A DNA stretch of 64,000 nucleotides from Thermobifida halotolerans (GCF_003574835.2 NZ_CP063196.1:3100001-3164000); one strand, 5' to 3'. Shown: positions 16,875-25,399, numbered from the stretch's first letter. Notes: generated by a model not told the origin, from the sequence alone. Numbers and translations: made by a program.

Positions 16875-17671
16875 GGACCGGACCGGGCGTGCGGATCGCC
16901 GCCGTGCTGATGGCGGTGTTCCTGGTCACCCCCACCGTCATCGTCATCGCCACCGCGTTCAACCCGACGAGCATGATCGTGTTCCCGCCCGGGGGTTTCT
17001 CGCTGCGCTGGTTCCAGGAGGTCCTGGAGGACCGCTCGTGGAGCACCGCGTTCGCCAACAGCCTCCAGGTGGGACTGGTCGCCGCCGTGATCGCCATGGT
17101 CGCCGGCACCTCCCTGGCCCTGCTGGCCTCGCGCGGCCGCGGCCCGCTGGCGCACCTGGCCAGCGTGCTGGCCGTGCTCCCCATGACGGTTCCGCTGGTG
17201 GTGGCGGGGCTGGCCTTCTACCTGGTCTACGCGCGGATCGGGTTCACCGGCGGCGCCCTGAGCCTGGGCGTGGCCCACGCCGTGATCGGCCTGCCGTTCG
17301 TGTTCGTCAACGTCCTGGCGGCACTGACCAACGTGGACCGGTCCGTGGAGGAGGCGGCCCGCATCAGCGGCGCGAACCAGACCGTCACCATGCTCCGGAT
17401 CACCCTGCCCCTGGTCGCGCCCGCGGCGCTCGTCGGCGGTGTCCTCGCCTTCGTCAGCTCCTGGGACGAGGTCGTGGTGGCGCTGTTCCTCAACACCCCC
17501 CAGTTCCGCACCATCCCCGTCGAGATGTGGAGCCAGGTGCGCTCGGGCGTCGAACCCTCCATCTCGGCGGTCGCGGCCCTGCTCACCCTGGTGTCCCTCG
17601 TGCTGGCCGGCCTGGTCCTGCTGGCCCCCAGACTCCGCGTCACTCGCCTTCTCAGGATGGGAAAGTCATGA
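16871..17671 (+). CDS. ABC transporter permease (PotC type)
   Basis: A 266-residue permease with six predicted transmembrane helices and the EAA loop VEEAARISGANQTVTMLRIT around residue 158. It pairs with the PotB-type permease to form the membrane channel of the importer. The GTG start overlaps the upstream stop by four bases, and its own stop overlaps the ATPase start (ATGA). Confidence 0.88.
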   Translation: MRTGPGVRIAAVLMAVFLVTPTVIVIATAFNPTSMIVFPPGGFSLRWFQEVLEDRSWSTAFANSLQVGLVAAVIAMVAGTSLALLASRGRGPLAHLASVLAVLPMTVPLVVAGLAFYLVYARIGFTGGALSLGVAHAVIGLPFVFVNVLAALTNVDRSVEEAARISGANQTVTMLRITLPLVAPAALVGGVLAFVSSWDEVVVALFLNTPQFRTIPVEMWSQVRSGVEPSISAVAALLTLVSLVLAGLVLLAPRLRVTRLLRMGKS

Positions 17672-18819
17672 TGAAGACCGCTGTCAGTCCGACCGCGACC
17701 GTCCCCGGCCCACCGGAACCCGCCACGGCGGGCGCCCGACTGCAACTCACCGGCATCCGCAAGGAGTACGGGGACTTCGCCGCCGTCGACGACGTCTCCC
17801 TGGACATCGAACCCGGGCAGTTCGTGACGCTGCTGGGCGCCTCGGGGTCGGGCAAGACCACCCTGCTGCGCATCATCGCCGGGTTCGTGGACGCCACCGC
17901 GGGCCGGGTGGTGATGGACGGCGCGGACATCTCCGGGGTGCCGGTGCACAGGCGGCACATCGGCATGGTGTTCCAGAACTACGCGCTGTTCCCGCACATG
18001 TCGGTGGAGAAGAACGTCGCCTTCCCGCTGCAGATGCGCAGGGTGCCGCGGTCCCGGCGGCCCGCGATGGTCCGTGAGGCGCTGGCGGCGGTGCGGCTGG
18101 AGGGACTGGGCCACCGCATGCCCCGGGAACTGTCGGGCGGCCAGCAGCAGCGCGTGGCGCTGGCCCGCGCCATCGTCTCGCGTCCCCGGCTGCTGCTGAT
18201 GGACGAACCGCTGGGCGCGCTGGACCGCAGGCTGCGCGAGGCGCTCCAGGTGGAGATCCGCCGCCTCAGCCAGGACCTGGGCCTGACCGTCGTCAACGTG
18301 ACGCACGACCAGGAGGAGGCGCTGACCATGAGCGACCGGATCGCGCTGCTGTCCCACGGCCGGCTCGTGCAGTACGGCTCTCCCGAGGACCTGTACTCCC
18401 GTCCCACCAGCGACGTCTCCGCGAACTTCCTGGGCGAGTCCAACCTGTTCCGCGCCTCGGTGCGCGCCGACCGCGGACAGGCGGTGCTGGACCTGCCCCA
18501 CGGGCGGGTCGTCGTTCCCGTCAACGGATCGGTCCCCGCCCCGGGCAGCGAGCGGATCGTCGTGGTCCGCCCCTGGGCGATGCGGGTGCGCCGGGCCGAC
18601 TCCTCCCCCAACGGCTCCGCCGCGGCCTGCCACCTGCCGGGAACCGTGACCGCCAGCATCTACGCCGGGGACTCCCGCAAACTGCTGGTCCGCGACGCCG
18701 ACGGCCGGGAACTGGTGCTGCGGCACCGCGCCGAGGGCGCTCCCCCCTGCTCCGTCGGCGACGCGGTCGTCCTGGAGTGGGACGCCGCGGACAGCACCGT
18801 CATCGTCCCCACCGCCTGA
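17668..18819 (+). CDS. ABC transporter ATPase (PotA type)
   Basis: A 383-residue ATPase. It has Walker A GASGSGKTT (about residue 58), Q-loop VFQNYALFPHMSVEKNV, signature LSGGQQQR (about 157), Walker B LLLMDEPLGALD, the H-loop in VTHDQEEAL, and a C-terminal TOBE domain (about 305-383). This architecture belongs to polyamine/opine/Fe-type importers. The ATG overlaps the permease stop. It energises uptake of the cluster substrate. Confidence 0.9.
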   Translation: MMKTAVSPTATVPGPPEPATAGARLQLTGIRKEYGDFAAVDDVSLDIEPGQFVTLLGASGSGKTTLLRIIAGFVDATAGRVVMDGADISGVPVHRRHIGMVFQNYALFPHMSVEKNVAFPLQMRRVPRSRRPAMVREALAAVRLEGLGHRMPRELSGGQQQRVALARAIVSRPRLLLMDEPLGALDRRLREALQVEIRRLSQDLGLTVVNVTHDQEEALTMSDRIALLSHGRLVQYGSPEDLYSRPTSDVSANFLGESNLFRASVRADRGQAVLDLPHGRVVVPVNGSVPAPGSERIVVVRPWAMRVRRADSSPNGSAAACHLPGTVTASIYAGDSRKLLVRDADGRELVLRHRAEGAPPCSVGDAVVLEWDAADSTVIVPTA

Positions 18820-18903
18820 CCCGCCTCCGCCCGCCCGCGGCGGCGCGGAGACAGCACCCACCCGTGCCCGGCGGTCGCGGCCGCCGGGCGAGAAAGGAAC
18901 AAC

Positions 18904-20493
18904 GTGTCACTGACCGACCGCCAGCAGGCAGCCGTCACCGAGTCGGAGGCGCTCCGCTCCGAACTGTCCGACTTCCACCGCCGGATCTGGTCGTTCGCCG
19001 AGCCCGCCTGGCGGGAGTACCGTTCGGCCGCCGCCTACGTCGACCTGCTCAGGGCGGAGGGCTTCGAGGTGGAGACGGGCTCCGGCGGGATGCCCACGGC
19101 CTTCCACGCCGTGTGGGGCGACGACGGGCCCGACATCGGACTGTACGCCGAGTACGACGCCTCCCCCGGCCACTCCCAGGACACGGTGCCCTACCGCAAG
19201 CCGCGCGAGGGGCTGCACCCGTGGGCGCCCGGATTCACCGACGCGCACAGCGCGCTGGGCGTGGGGGCGCTGGCCGGGGCGCTGGCCGCCAAGCGCGCCA
19301 TCGAGCGGACCGGCGGCCGGGGCCGCATCCACCTGTTCGGCGAGCCCGCCGAGAAGGTCTGCGGCTCCAAGGCCGTCCACGCGGCCAAGGGCTACTACGA
19401 CGAGTTGGACGCGGCCATCAGCTACCACCCGCTGGTGCAGAACACCGCGCTGTGGGACATCCACAACTGCCTGTACTGGAGCGTGGTGTTCACCTTCCAG
19501 TGCGCCGAGGGGCAGAGCACCGACGCTCCGGCATGGGTGTCCAGCGAGGTGTTCGGCGCCGGGGCGCACAACTCCGTCCGCTCCCCCGGGGCCGTGGACG
19601 CGCTGGGGCTGATGCTGACCGCCACCAAGTACGCGAAGGAGAACATGTTCCCGCGTACCGGGCTGTGGTCGCTCAACGAGGCGGTACTGGGCGCCGCCAA
19701 CGCCACCGCCGACAACCTGCCGCCGCGGATCTCCCAGATCCAGTTCAGCTGGCGCTCCCCGCTGATCGGCATCCAGGAGCAGATCCTGGAGGTGCTGCGG
19801 CGCAGTGCCCGGCACGTGGCCGGGCTCGCCAACTGCGAGGTGAGCATGCGCTGGGTGACCAAGACCCGGCCCGGCCTGAAGAACCACGTGATGGCGAAGA
19901 CCCTCTTCTCCCACCTGGCGGAGTTGGGACCGGCGGCCTTCGCCCCGGAGGTGTTCGAGTTCGGCCGGGAACTGGAGCGGGTGCTGGGACACGAGCCGAG
20001 CGAGGACCCGTTCCTGCCGGAGATCCACCGGGTCGTCACCCCCCAGGAGCAGGACGCCGAGACCCGGCGCACGCTGCCGCCGTGGCAGGACTGCACCGGC
20101 GCCGACGACTACACCGAGTACTCCTGGCACGCTCCCACGGTACGCTTCTTCACCGCCAAGCCGCTGCTCAAGGCGGTCAACGGGGATGTGACGCACTGGG
20201 CCAACAACGCCATGAACGGCCTGCCCGCCGCGATCGACCCGGTGTGGTCGTACGCGGGGTCGGTCATCGCGGCGACCGCGCTGTGCCTCATCGACGATCC
20301 GGACCTGCTGAAGAGCGCCCGGGAGGAGTTCGAGGTCAACCGCGAGGCCGCGCCGGAGGCGTACCACGCTCCGCTGCTGCCGCGCGACTTCGCGCCGCCG
20401 GTCGACCTGCCGTGGCCCGAGTACGTCGAGACCGCGCGCGGGTTCGAGTGGCAGCTTCCCACGACCGCCGACTTCGGCGAGCCGGTCGCCTGA
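18904..20493 (+). CDS. AbgB-like M20 family amidohydrolase
   Basis: A 529-residue zinc peptidase/amidohydrolase homologue in the aminobenzoyl-glutamate utilisation protein B group. Family features are FHRRIWSFAEPAWREY near residue 22, IGLYAEYDASPG near 78, HLFGEPAEKVCGSKAVH around 145 and ISYHPLVQNT. The usual metal-ligand motif C-G-H is replaced by FTDAHSALG (about 110-118), a substitution I believe marks a subclade rather than a dead enzyme. It should hydrolyse an amide, for example an N-acyl or amino-acid conjugate taken up by the ABC importer encoded upstream. The GTG at 18904 has AAAGGA five bases upstream. It lies 84 bases after the ATPase gene on the same strand. Confidence 0.82.
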   Translation: MSLTDRQQAAVTESEALRSELSDFHRRIWSFAEPAWREYRSAAAYVDLLRAEGFEVETGSGGMPTAFHAVWGDDGPDIGLYAEYDASPGHSQDTVPYRKPREGLHPWAPGFTDAHSALGVGALAGALAAKRAIERTGGRGRIHLFGEPAEKVCGSKAVHAAKGYYDELDAAISYHPLVQNTALWDIHNCLYWSVVFTFQCAEGQSTDAPAWVSSEVFGAGAHNSVRSPGAVDALGLMLTATKYAKENMFPRTGLWSLNEAVLGAANATADNLPPRISQIQFSWRSPLIGIQEQILEVLRRSARHVAGLANCEVSMRWVTKTRPGLKNHVMAKTLFSHLAELGPAAFAPEVFEFGRELERVLGHEPSEDPFLPEIHRVVTPQEQDAETRRTLPPWQDCTGADDYTEYSWHAPTVRFFTAKPLLKAVNGDVTHWANNAMNGLPAAIDPVWSYAGSVIAATALCLIDDPDLLKSAREEFEVNREAAPEAYHAPLLPRDFAPPVDLPWPEYVETARGFEWQLPTTADFGEPVA

Positions 20494-20549
20494 CCGCGCT
20501 GTCATCCATCCGATGAACCGATTACTTGGGGCGCTGATGCGGACGAGCG

Positions 20550-21794
20550 ATGGCACCGGGTGACGGGGCCGTCGCGCGTTCCCGCCCGTTCCCCGCGGGA
20601 AGCGCGGTCGCCCCGGTCATGCTCATGGTGTTGATCCTGTTCACGGTCGATGCCGTGGTGCAGACCGTGCTGCCGGTCGCCCTGGCGGCGAACGGCCTCG
20701 GCTCGGGACTCCTCGTCGGCGTCTTCCTGGCGCTCGCCCAGGGACTGGGCCTGCTGATCGCCCCTCCGGTCAACGCCCACGCCGACCGGAGGGGCAGGCG
20801 GGGCGTGCTGGCCGTCGGCGGACTGCTCATCGCGGCGTGCGCGGTCGGGGTGGTCCTCGCCGTCGGCCGCGGCGCCTGGGTGTGGGTCGTGGTGGTCCTC
20901 GGCTACGGCCTGGGCCGGGGCGCGACCGTGGTCACGACGCTGGCCGTGGTGGCGCGCACCGGAGACCCCTACCGGACCCAGGGCTACAACGGCGCGACGC
21001 AGCGACTGGCCGCCGCGCTCGCCGCGGTGCTCGCCGCCACCGTCCTCACCGACGGCCGGTGGGTGTGGGCCTTCTGGCTCACGGCGGCCTTCGGGATCGC
21101 GTTCGCGCTGCTGAGCCTGCGCGTCGCCGGTCCCGGCGGCGACCCCGGCGCCGGGGTCGCGGTGGCGCGCAGCTATCCGGTCTCGCTGGGCATGCTGCGC
21201 GGCGACCGCGCCCTCCAGGCGTCCTCCCTGGTCAACCTGAACCTGGCCTGTCTGACCCTGATCGGCAACTCCTTCTACCCGTTCGTGTTGGACGTTCCCG
21301 CCGGCGAACTCGCCGGATGGCTGCTGGCGCTGCTGCTCTGCCGCGACCTGGCCGCGGTGGCCTCGGGGCCGCTGTTCGGCACGGTCGTCGGCCGGGTGGG
21401 AATGCGCGGCGTGCTGCTGCTCACGGGCGGCTGCTCGGTCGCCGGTCTGCTGGCCGTCGGTCTGGGCGGCGGCATCGCGGGGGTGGTGGTCGGAGCGCTG
21501 CTGCAGGGCGTGGCCATCAGCACCGGGATCGGCGCCACCAACATCCTGGCGACCTCGGCCCGCGAGGGCGGCACCGGTCTGCGTCTGGCCGCCACCAACT
21601 ACCTCAACGGCGTCGGCTCGGTGGCGGTGCCGGTGCTGCTGGGCCTCTCCTTCGACCTGGCGGGCGCGTCCAGCGTGTTCGTCCTCGGGGCGCTGGTGTG
21701 CGCGGCGCTGGTGGCCGGGGTGCTGGCGCTGGGCGGCGGGACTCAGGCGGGGTCGAACCGCCAGGGCCGCGGGAGCACCAGTGTGGCGCCGTAG
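20550..21794 (+). CDS. MFS transporter
   Basis: A 414-residue major facilitator with about twelve transmembrane helices. The cytoplasmic loop 2-3 carries NAHADRRGRRGVLAVGG, the MFS motif A (G-x-x-x-D-R-x-G-R-R) in variant form. It could export a pathway product or import a related compound; substrate unknown. Its last 17 codons overlap the antisense 3' end of the Lrp-family gene by 52 bases. The ATG follows GGACGAGCG. Last + strand gene of the core cluster, 56 bases after the amidohydrolase. Confidence 0.82.
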   Translation: MAPGDGAVARSRPFPAGSAVAPVMLMVLILFTVDAVVQTVLPVALAANGLGSGLLVGVFLALAQGLGLLIAPPVNAHADRRGRRGVLAVGGLLIAACAVGVVLAVGRGAWVWVVVVLGYGLGRGATVVTTLAVVARTGDPYRTQGYNGATQRLAAALAAVLAATVLTDGRWVWAFWLTAAFGIAFALLSLRVAGPGGDPGAGVAVARSYPVSLGMLRGDRALQASSLVNLNLACLTLIGNSFYPFVLDVPAGELAGWLLALLLCRDLAAVASGPLFGTVVGRVGMRGVLLLTGGCSVAGLLAVGLGGGIAGVVVGALLQGVAISTGIGATNILATSAREGGTGLRLAATNYLNGVGSVAVPVLLGLSFDLAGASSVFVLGALVCAALVAGVLALGGGTQAGSNRQGRGSTSVAP

Positions 21795-22759
21795 ATCAGC
21801 ACCGACAGGTCCCGGACCGCGTTCAGCGCGAGCACCCGTTCGACGAGGTCGGACAGTGCCACAGACGAGTCGCAGGACACCTCGGCGACGGCCTGGTAGC
21901 GGCCGACCGTGGTGGTGAGTATCGCGATCTCCGGGAAGGAGGCGAGTTGCGCGAGGTCGTCCCGGACGGTCCCGCCCAGTTTGAGACCCATCATGGCCAG
22001 GGTCGTGGGCTGCACCTTGATGCGGTCCACGACCGCGGTGGCCTGGATGGTCCCGGTGTCGAACAGGGCCTGGGTGCGCTTGCGCACCGCCCAGTAGGGG
22101 AGGTCGGCCCGGGCCGCCAGTTCCCGGTAGGAGGCCCGGGGGTTCTCCACGAGGTGCCGCAGCAGCTCGATGTCGCCCTGGTCGAGCACGGGCCGCACGG
22201 CGGGGGCCCGCTCGCCGACGGGCGGGCGGGGGCGGGCCCGGCTCTCCCACTTGAGGACCGTGAGGTTGCGCCACACCTCGAAGTCGCGGACCCCCTCGAC
22301 GGTCAGCAGCGACTGGCTGATCACGTCGGCGAGGTCGGCGTCGTCGTAGGCGGTGATCTCGCAGAGGACGTTGTACTCGCCGACCACCTGCTGCAGGTAG
22401 GTCACCCGCGGGTGGCTGTGCAGCGCCTCGGTCAGCGCCTCGGGAGAGCCGTGGTAGCGCATCCCCACGGTGGCCAGGCACCGGTAGCCGAGACTGGCGG
22501 GGTCGACCAGACCGAGGATGCGCACCACGCCGTCGTCGGCGAGTCGGTTCATCCGGCCGCGCACGGCGTCGGGGGACAGGCCCACCCGTTCCCCGACGTG
22601 GGCGAGGGGCGCCCGGCCGTCCTCCTTCAGCACCTCGATGATGCTGCGGTCGTGGTCGTCGAGGCGGTAGCGCTGAGGCAACGTGATCGGTTTCCGTCTT
22701 GCGGGGTACCCGTACGCGCCGGGCCGGGCCGCGGTGGCGGCCCCGCGCAATTGTCGCAC
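21743..22759 (-). CDS. Tandem-duplicated Lrp/AsnC-family regulator
   Basis: A 338-residue transcription factor made of two Lrp/AsnC units in one chain. Unit 1: HTH LDDHDRSIIEVLKEDGRAPL... (about residues 33-80) plus a RAM effector domain with VGEYNVLCEITAYDDADLAD (about 120). Unit 2: HTH VLDQGDIELLRHLVENPRASY (about 188) plus a second RAM domain with VGRYQAVAEVSCDS. Lrp-type regulators sense amino acids or related small molecules, so it is the likely controller of this cluster. It is transcribed divergently from the MFS-aldolase gene and converges on the upstream MFS gene with a 52-base overlap. The start is uncertain: GTG at 22759 behind a G-rich run, or a TTG at 22681 nearer the first HTH. 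Confidence 0.83.
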   Translation of the reverse strand: MRQLRGAATAARPGAYGYPARRKPITLPQRYRLDDHDRSIIEVLKEDGRAPLAHVGERVGLSPDAVRGRMNRLADDGVVRILGLVDPASLGYRCLATVGMRYHGSPEALTEALHSHPRVTYLQQVVGEYNVLCEITAYDDADLADVISQSLLTVEGVRDFEVWRNLTVLKWESRARPRPPVGERAPAVRPVLDQGDIELLRHLVENPRASYRELAARADLPYWAVRKRTQALFDTGTIQATAVVDRIKVQPTTLAMMGLKLGGTVRDDLAQLASFPEIAILTTTVGRYQAVAEVSCDSSVALSDLVERVLALNAVRDLSVLIYGATLVLPRPWRFDPA

Positions 22760-22872
22760 ATCCCCCCGGCCCTTCGGAGTTTTCCCGCCCGACCACCTGG
22801 AAAGAGCATGATTCCGCTCGTAGGAACCCCTGTTGACGTCACTTTCACGTCCCCTCAGCGGTGGAGGGCGCG

Positions 22873-24912
22873 GTGACGCCCCCTCCGGCCGTCCCCGCCG
22901 CGGACGGCACCGCGGCGGCCGGCGCCGCCGCCCTGCTGGCCCACCGTCCCTGGCGGCGGTGGGTCCCCACCTCGGCGCTCAGCCGCGTCCCGATGGCGAT
23001 GGCCCCGCTGGCGGTGCTGCTCCTGGGCGAGCACGCCACCGGCTCACTGACCTCCGGAGTGTTCCTGGCCGGAGTGTTCTCGCTGTTCAGCGGAGCTCCC
23101 GGGCCGTTCGTCGGGCGGCTGCTGGACCGCTTCGAGATGCGGCGGGGGCTGCTGTGGAGCCTGGTGGCGGCCGCGGGGTCGACCATCCTGCTGCTCGCCA
23201 CGGCAGCCCTCGGCGCCCCGCTGTGGCTGTACGTCCTGCTGTGCGCGCTCCAGGGGCTGAGCATGGCGGGCCTGCTGGGCGGGATGCGCGCGCTGCTGCT
23301 GGTGGTCGCCCCGCCGGGGAACCTGCGCCGCGCCCACTTCGCGGAGTCGCTGATGGTGGAGCTCTCCGCCGTCCTGGGGCCGCTCCTGGTGGGCGCGCTC
23401 GCGCTGCTGGGCGGGGCGGACGCGGCCCTGGCCGGAACGGCTCTGCTGTGCGCCGCCGCGGGGTGGGCGATGCGTTCGGCCCCCGCGCTGCCTCCGGCGC
23501 CCGCCGCGGCCGCGACTCCTCTGCTGCCCGCCGTGCCCGTGCTGCGGATCTCACTGCTGGTGCTGTGCGTGAGCACCGGGTACGGCGTGCTCACGGCCAA
23601 CATCCCGCAGCGCATGGCCGACTACGGGCTCACCTCCACCCACGCGACCTGGGTCACCGCGGTCTTCTCCACCGGCGCCTGCCTCGGCGGCGTCCTGGCG
23701 AGCCTGCGCCCGCTGTCCGCGGACCGGGCCGCGGCGGGCACGCCTCTGCTGTTGCTGGCCTCCGCCGCGATCAGTCTGCCCGCCGGGCTGGCCCAGACGG
23801 TGGGCGGCTACGCGGCCGCGCTGTTCGCCTCGGCGCTGCTGCTGGTGCCGCTCAACGGGATCCTGGTCACCCGGGTCGAGGCGGAACTGGGCCTGCGCCG
23901 CCGCGCCGAGGGCTTCTCCTACTTCGGGGCCGCCGCCACGGCCGGAGGCTCCCTCGGCTACCTCGCCGCCAGCGCTCTGGCACCCCTGACCACCGCCGAC
24001 CGCATCGCGTTCCTGGCTCCCGCCCTCCACCTGGCCCTGGCCGGTGTCCTGGGGGCGGCGCTCATCTCCCGCGGGACGCCGCGCGCCCGTTCGACCGCGA
24101 CCGAACCGACCGAAGGAGTCTCCGTGTCCACGCTTCCGTCCGCCCCTTCCCCCACCGAGTCGACGTCCCCGCGCGACGAGGAGTCGCGGCTGCGCCGCGA
24201 ACTCGCCGCCGTCTACCGGCTCGTCGCCCACTTCCGGATGACCGACCTGGTCTTCACACACATCTCGGTGCGGCTGCCCGGCCCCGACCACCACTTCCTG
24301 ATCAACCCCTACGGTCTGCTGTTCGAGGAGATCACCGCCTCCTCGCTGGTCAGGATCGACCTGGAGGGGCGGCCGGTGGAGCCCACCCCGCACCCGGTGA
24401 ACCCGGCGGGCTTCGTCATCCACAGCGCCGTGCACGCCGCGCGCGCGGACGCCCACTGCGTCCTGCACACCCACACCCGCGCCGGGTGCGCGGTCGCCGC
24501 CCTGGAGGAGGGCCTGCTGCCGGTCAACCAGATGTCGCTGGAGTTCCACGGGCGGGTCGGCTACCACGACTACGAGGGGATCGCGCTCAACCTCGACGAG
24601 CAGCGGCGCCTGGTCGCCGACCTGGGCGACCACCCGGCGCTGGTCCTGCGCAACCACGGCCTGCTCACGGTGGGGCGGACCCCGGCCGAGGCGTTCCTGC
24701 GCATGTACTACCTGGAGCGCGCCTGCCAGATCCAGGTGACCGCGCAGGCCGCCGGACGGCTGCGCCTGCCGTCGGAGGAGGTCTGCGCCTACACGGCCCG
24801 GCAGTTCTCCGGCGAGGCCGCCAGCGACCTGACCGACGACAACGGCTCGGAACTGGCCTGGCGGGCCCTGCTGCGGCTGCTCGACCGGATCGCCCCCGAC
24901 TACGGGGACTGA
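22873..24912 (+). CDS. MFS transporter fused in frame to class II aldolase/adducin domain
   Basis: One open frame of 679 residues. Residues about 20-405 are an MFS transporter with 10-12 hydrophobic helices (loop GRLLDRFEMRRGLLWSLV). Residues about 440-670 are a complete class II aldolase with zinc ligands in VLHTHTRAGC and a third histidine in LRNHGLLTVGRT. No stop lies between them. At the join a strong GAAGGAG sits five bases before an in-frame GTG at 24124, so a separate 262-residue aldolase may also be made, or may be the main product. Class II aldolases cleave or epimerise sugar phosphates, or decarboxylate related acids. I chose the GTG at 22873 because GGAGGG lies four bases before it. 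It is divergent from the tandem Lrp gene. Confidence 0.75.
   Translation: MTPPPAVPAADGTAAAGAAALLAHRPWRRWVPTSALSRVPMAMAPLAVLLLGEHATGSLTSGVFLAGVFSLFSGAPGPFVGRLLDRFEMRRGLLWSLVAAAGSTILLLATAALGAPLWLYVLLCALQGLSMAGLLGGMRALLLVVAPPGNLRRAHFAESLMVELSAVLGPLLVGALALLGGADAALAGTALLCAAAGWAMRSAPALPPAPAAAATPLLPAVPVLRISLLVLCVSTGYGVLTANIPQRMADYGLTSTHATWVTAVFSTGACLGGVLASLRPLSADRAAAGTPLLLLASAAISLPAGLAQTVGGYAAALFASALLLVPLNGILVTRVEAELGLRRRAEGFSYFGAAATAGGSLGYLAASALAPLTTADRIAFLAPALHLALAGVLGAALISRGTPRARSTATEPTEGVSVSTLPSAPSPTESTSPRDEESRLRRELAAVYRLVAHFRMTDLVFTHISVRLPGPDHHFLINPYGLLFEEITASSLVRIDLEGRPVEPTPHPVNPAGFVIHSAVHAARADAHCVLHTHTRAGCAVAALEEGLLPVNQMSLEFHGRVGYHDYEGIALNLDEQRRLVADLGDHPALVLRNHGLLTVGRTPAEAFLRMYYLERACQIQVTAQAAGRLRLPSEEVCAYTARQFSGEAASDLTDDNGSELAWRALLRLLDRIAPDYGD
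24113..24126 (+). promoter_or_regulatory. Internal ribosome binding site and GTG start
   Basis: GAAGGAG at 24112-24118 followed five bases later by GTG (24124-24126) inside the MFS-aldolase frame. This is a better ribosome site than the one at the start of the whole frame and would produce a stand-alone aldolase. Confidence 0.6.
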
Positions 24913-24924
24913 GACGGCGGGTTC

Positions 24925-25050
24925 GGGGTCGCCGGCGTGGGTGTCGTAGCCGGTGAGGTACTCGGCGCAGACCGGGGCGAGCACCAGCGGGGCCGGGGCG
25001 AGGCCCCGGCGGACGCGGCGGGGCGCCGCGGGGACGGAGGCGGCCGTCAT
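24925..25050 (-). pseudogene. N-terminal remnant of a polytopic membrane protein gene
   Basis: An ATG at 25050 opens a frame whose first 42 codons look like the start of a known actinobacterial membrane-protein family: a basic N-terminus followed by LVLAPVCAEYLTGYDTHAGD. The similarity, judged from memory, stops at about 24925, and beyond this the frame runs antisense through the aldolase gene. The ATG overlaps the stop of the 75-residue membrane protein gene upstream, an operon pairing I associate with the intact family. It therefore appears to be a truncated gene whose body was lost at the same place where the catabolic cluster ends. Confidence 0.55.
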
Positions 25051-25274
25051 TCCCTGATCCGTTCCGCGGCGACCATCACGGCGACGCCCAGCACGGCCAG
25101 GCTGAGGTTCGCGTACAGCTCATAACCGGTGAGGAAGCCGACGCGGGGGAGGACGAACCGGTTGAACGCGTTGAGGAAGATCCCCATGACCGGTTGGACG
25201 TAGAGATGGTCGACGGCTCCGCTGACGCCCATGAGGGTCAGCAGGAAGCCCGCTGTCTGAAGGGTTTTGCGCAT
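25047..25274 (-). CDS. 75-residue membrane protein
   Basis: A small protein with two predicted transmembrane helices (about residues 5-30 and 50-72). It starts MRKTLQTAGFLLTLMGVSG and ends VMVAAERIRE. Related small proteins are seen in actinomycetes upstream of a larger membrane protein; here that neighbour is reduced to a remnant translationally coupled at the ATGA junction. The function is unknown. The ATG at 25274 has a weak GAGGC site. It is divergent from the histidine kinase gene. Confidence 0.65.
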   Translation of the reverse strand: MRKTLQTAGFLLTLMGVSGAVDHLYVQPVMGIFLNAFNRFVLPRVGFLTGYELYANLSLAVLGVAVMVAAERIRE

Positions 25275-25371
25275 GCCTCGATGCTGGGGGAGCCAGGTGG
25301 CTGCGCGGATCGGTCTTCGGGAGGGAGCGAGGCGACCGGGGTCGCCGGTTGGCACGTCCGACCGCGACGAA

Positions 25372-25399
25372 GGTATCGACTTCGGCGACTTCGGTATCG
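25372..25399. promoter_or_regulatory. Direct repeats upstream of the two-component operon
   Basis: GGTATCG occurs at 25372-25378 and again at 25393-25399, exactly 21 bases apart (two helical turns). GACTTCGG is also repeated between them. They lie 56-83 bases before the kinase start and could be sites for the response regulator encoded downstream. Confidence 0.35.

Noticed and set aside
10071-24925. Integrative element inserted at tRNA-Arg
   Set aside because: The position is suggestive, but I see no integrase, excisionase or repeated tRNA 3' end near the right boundary, so I report only a possible rearrangement.
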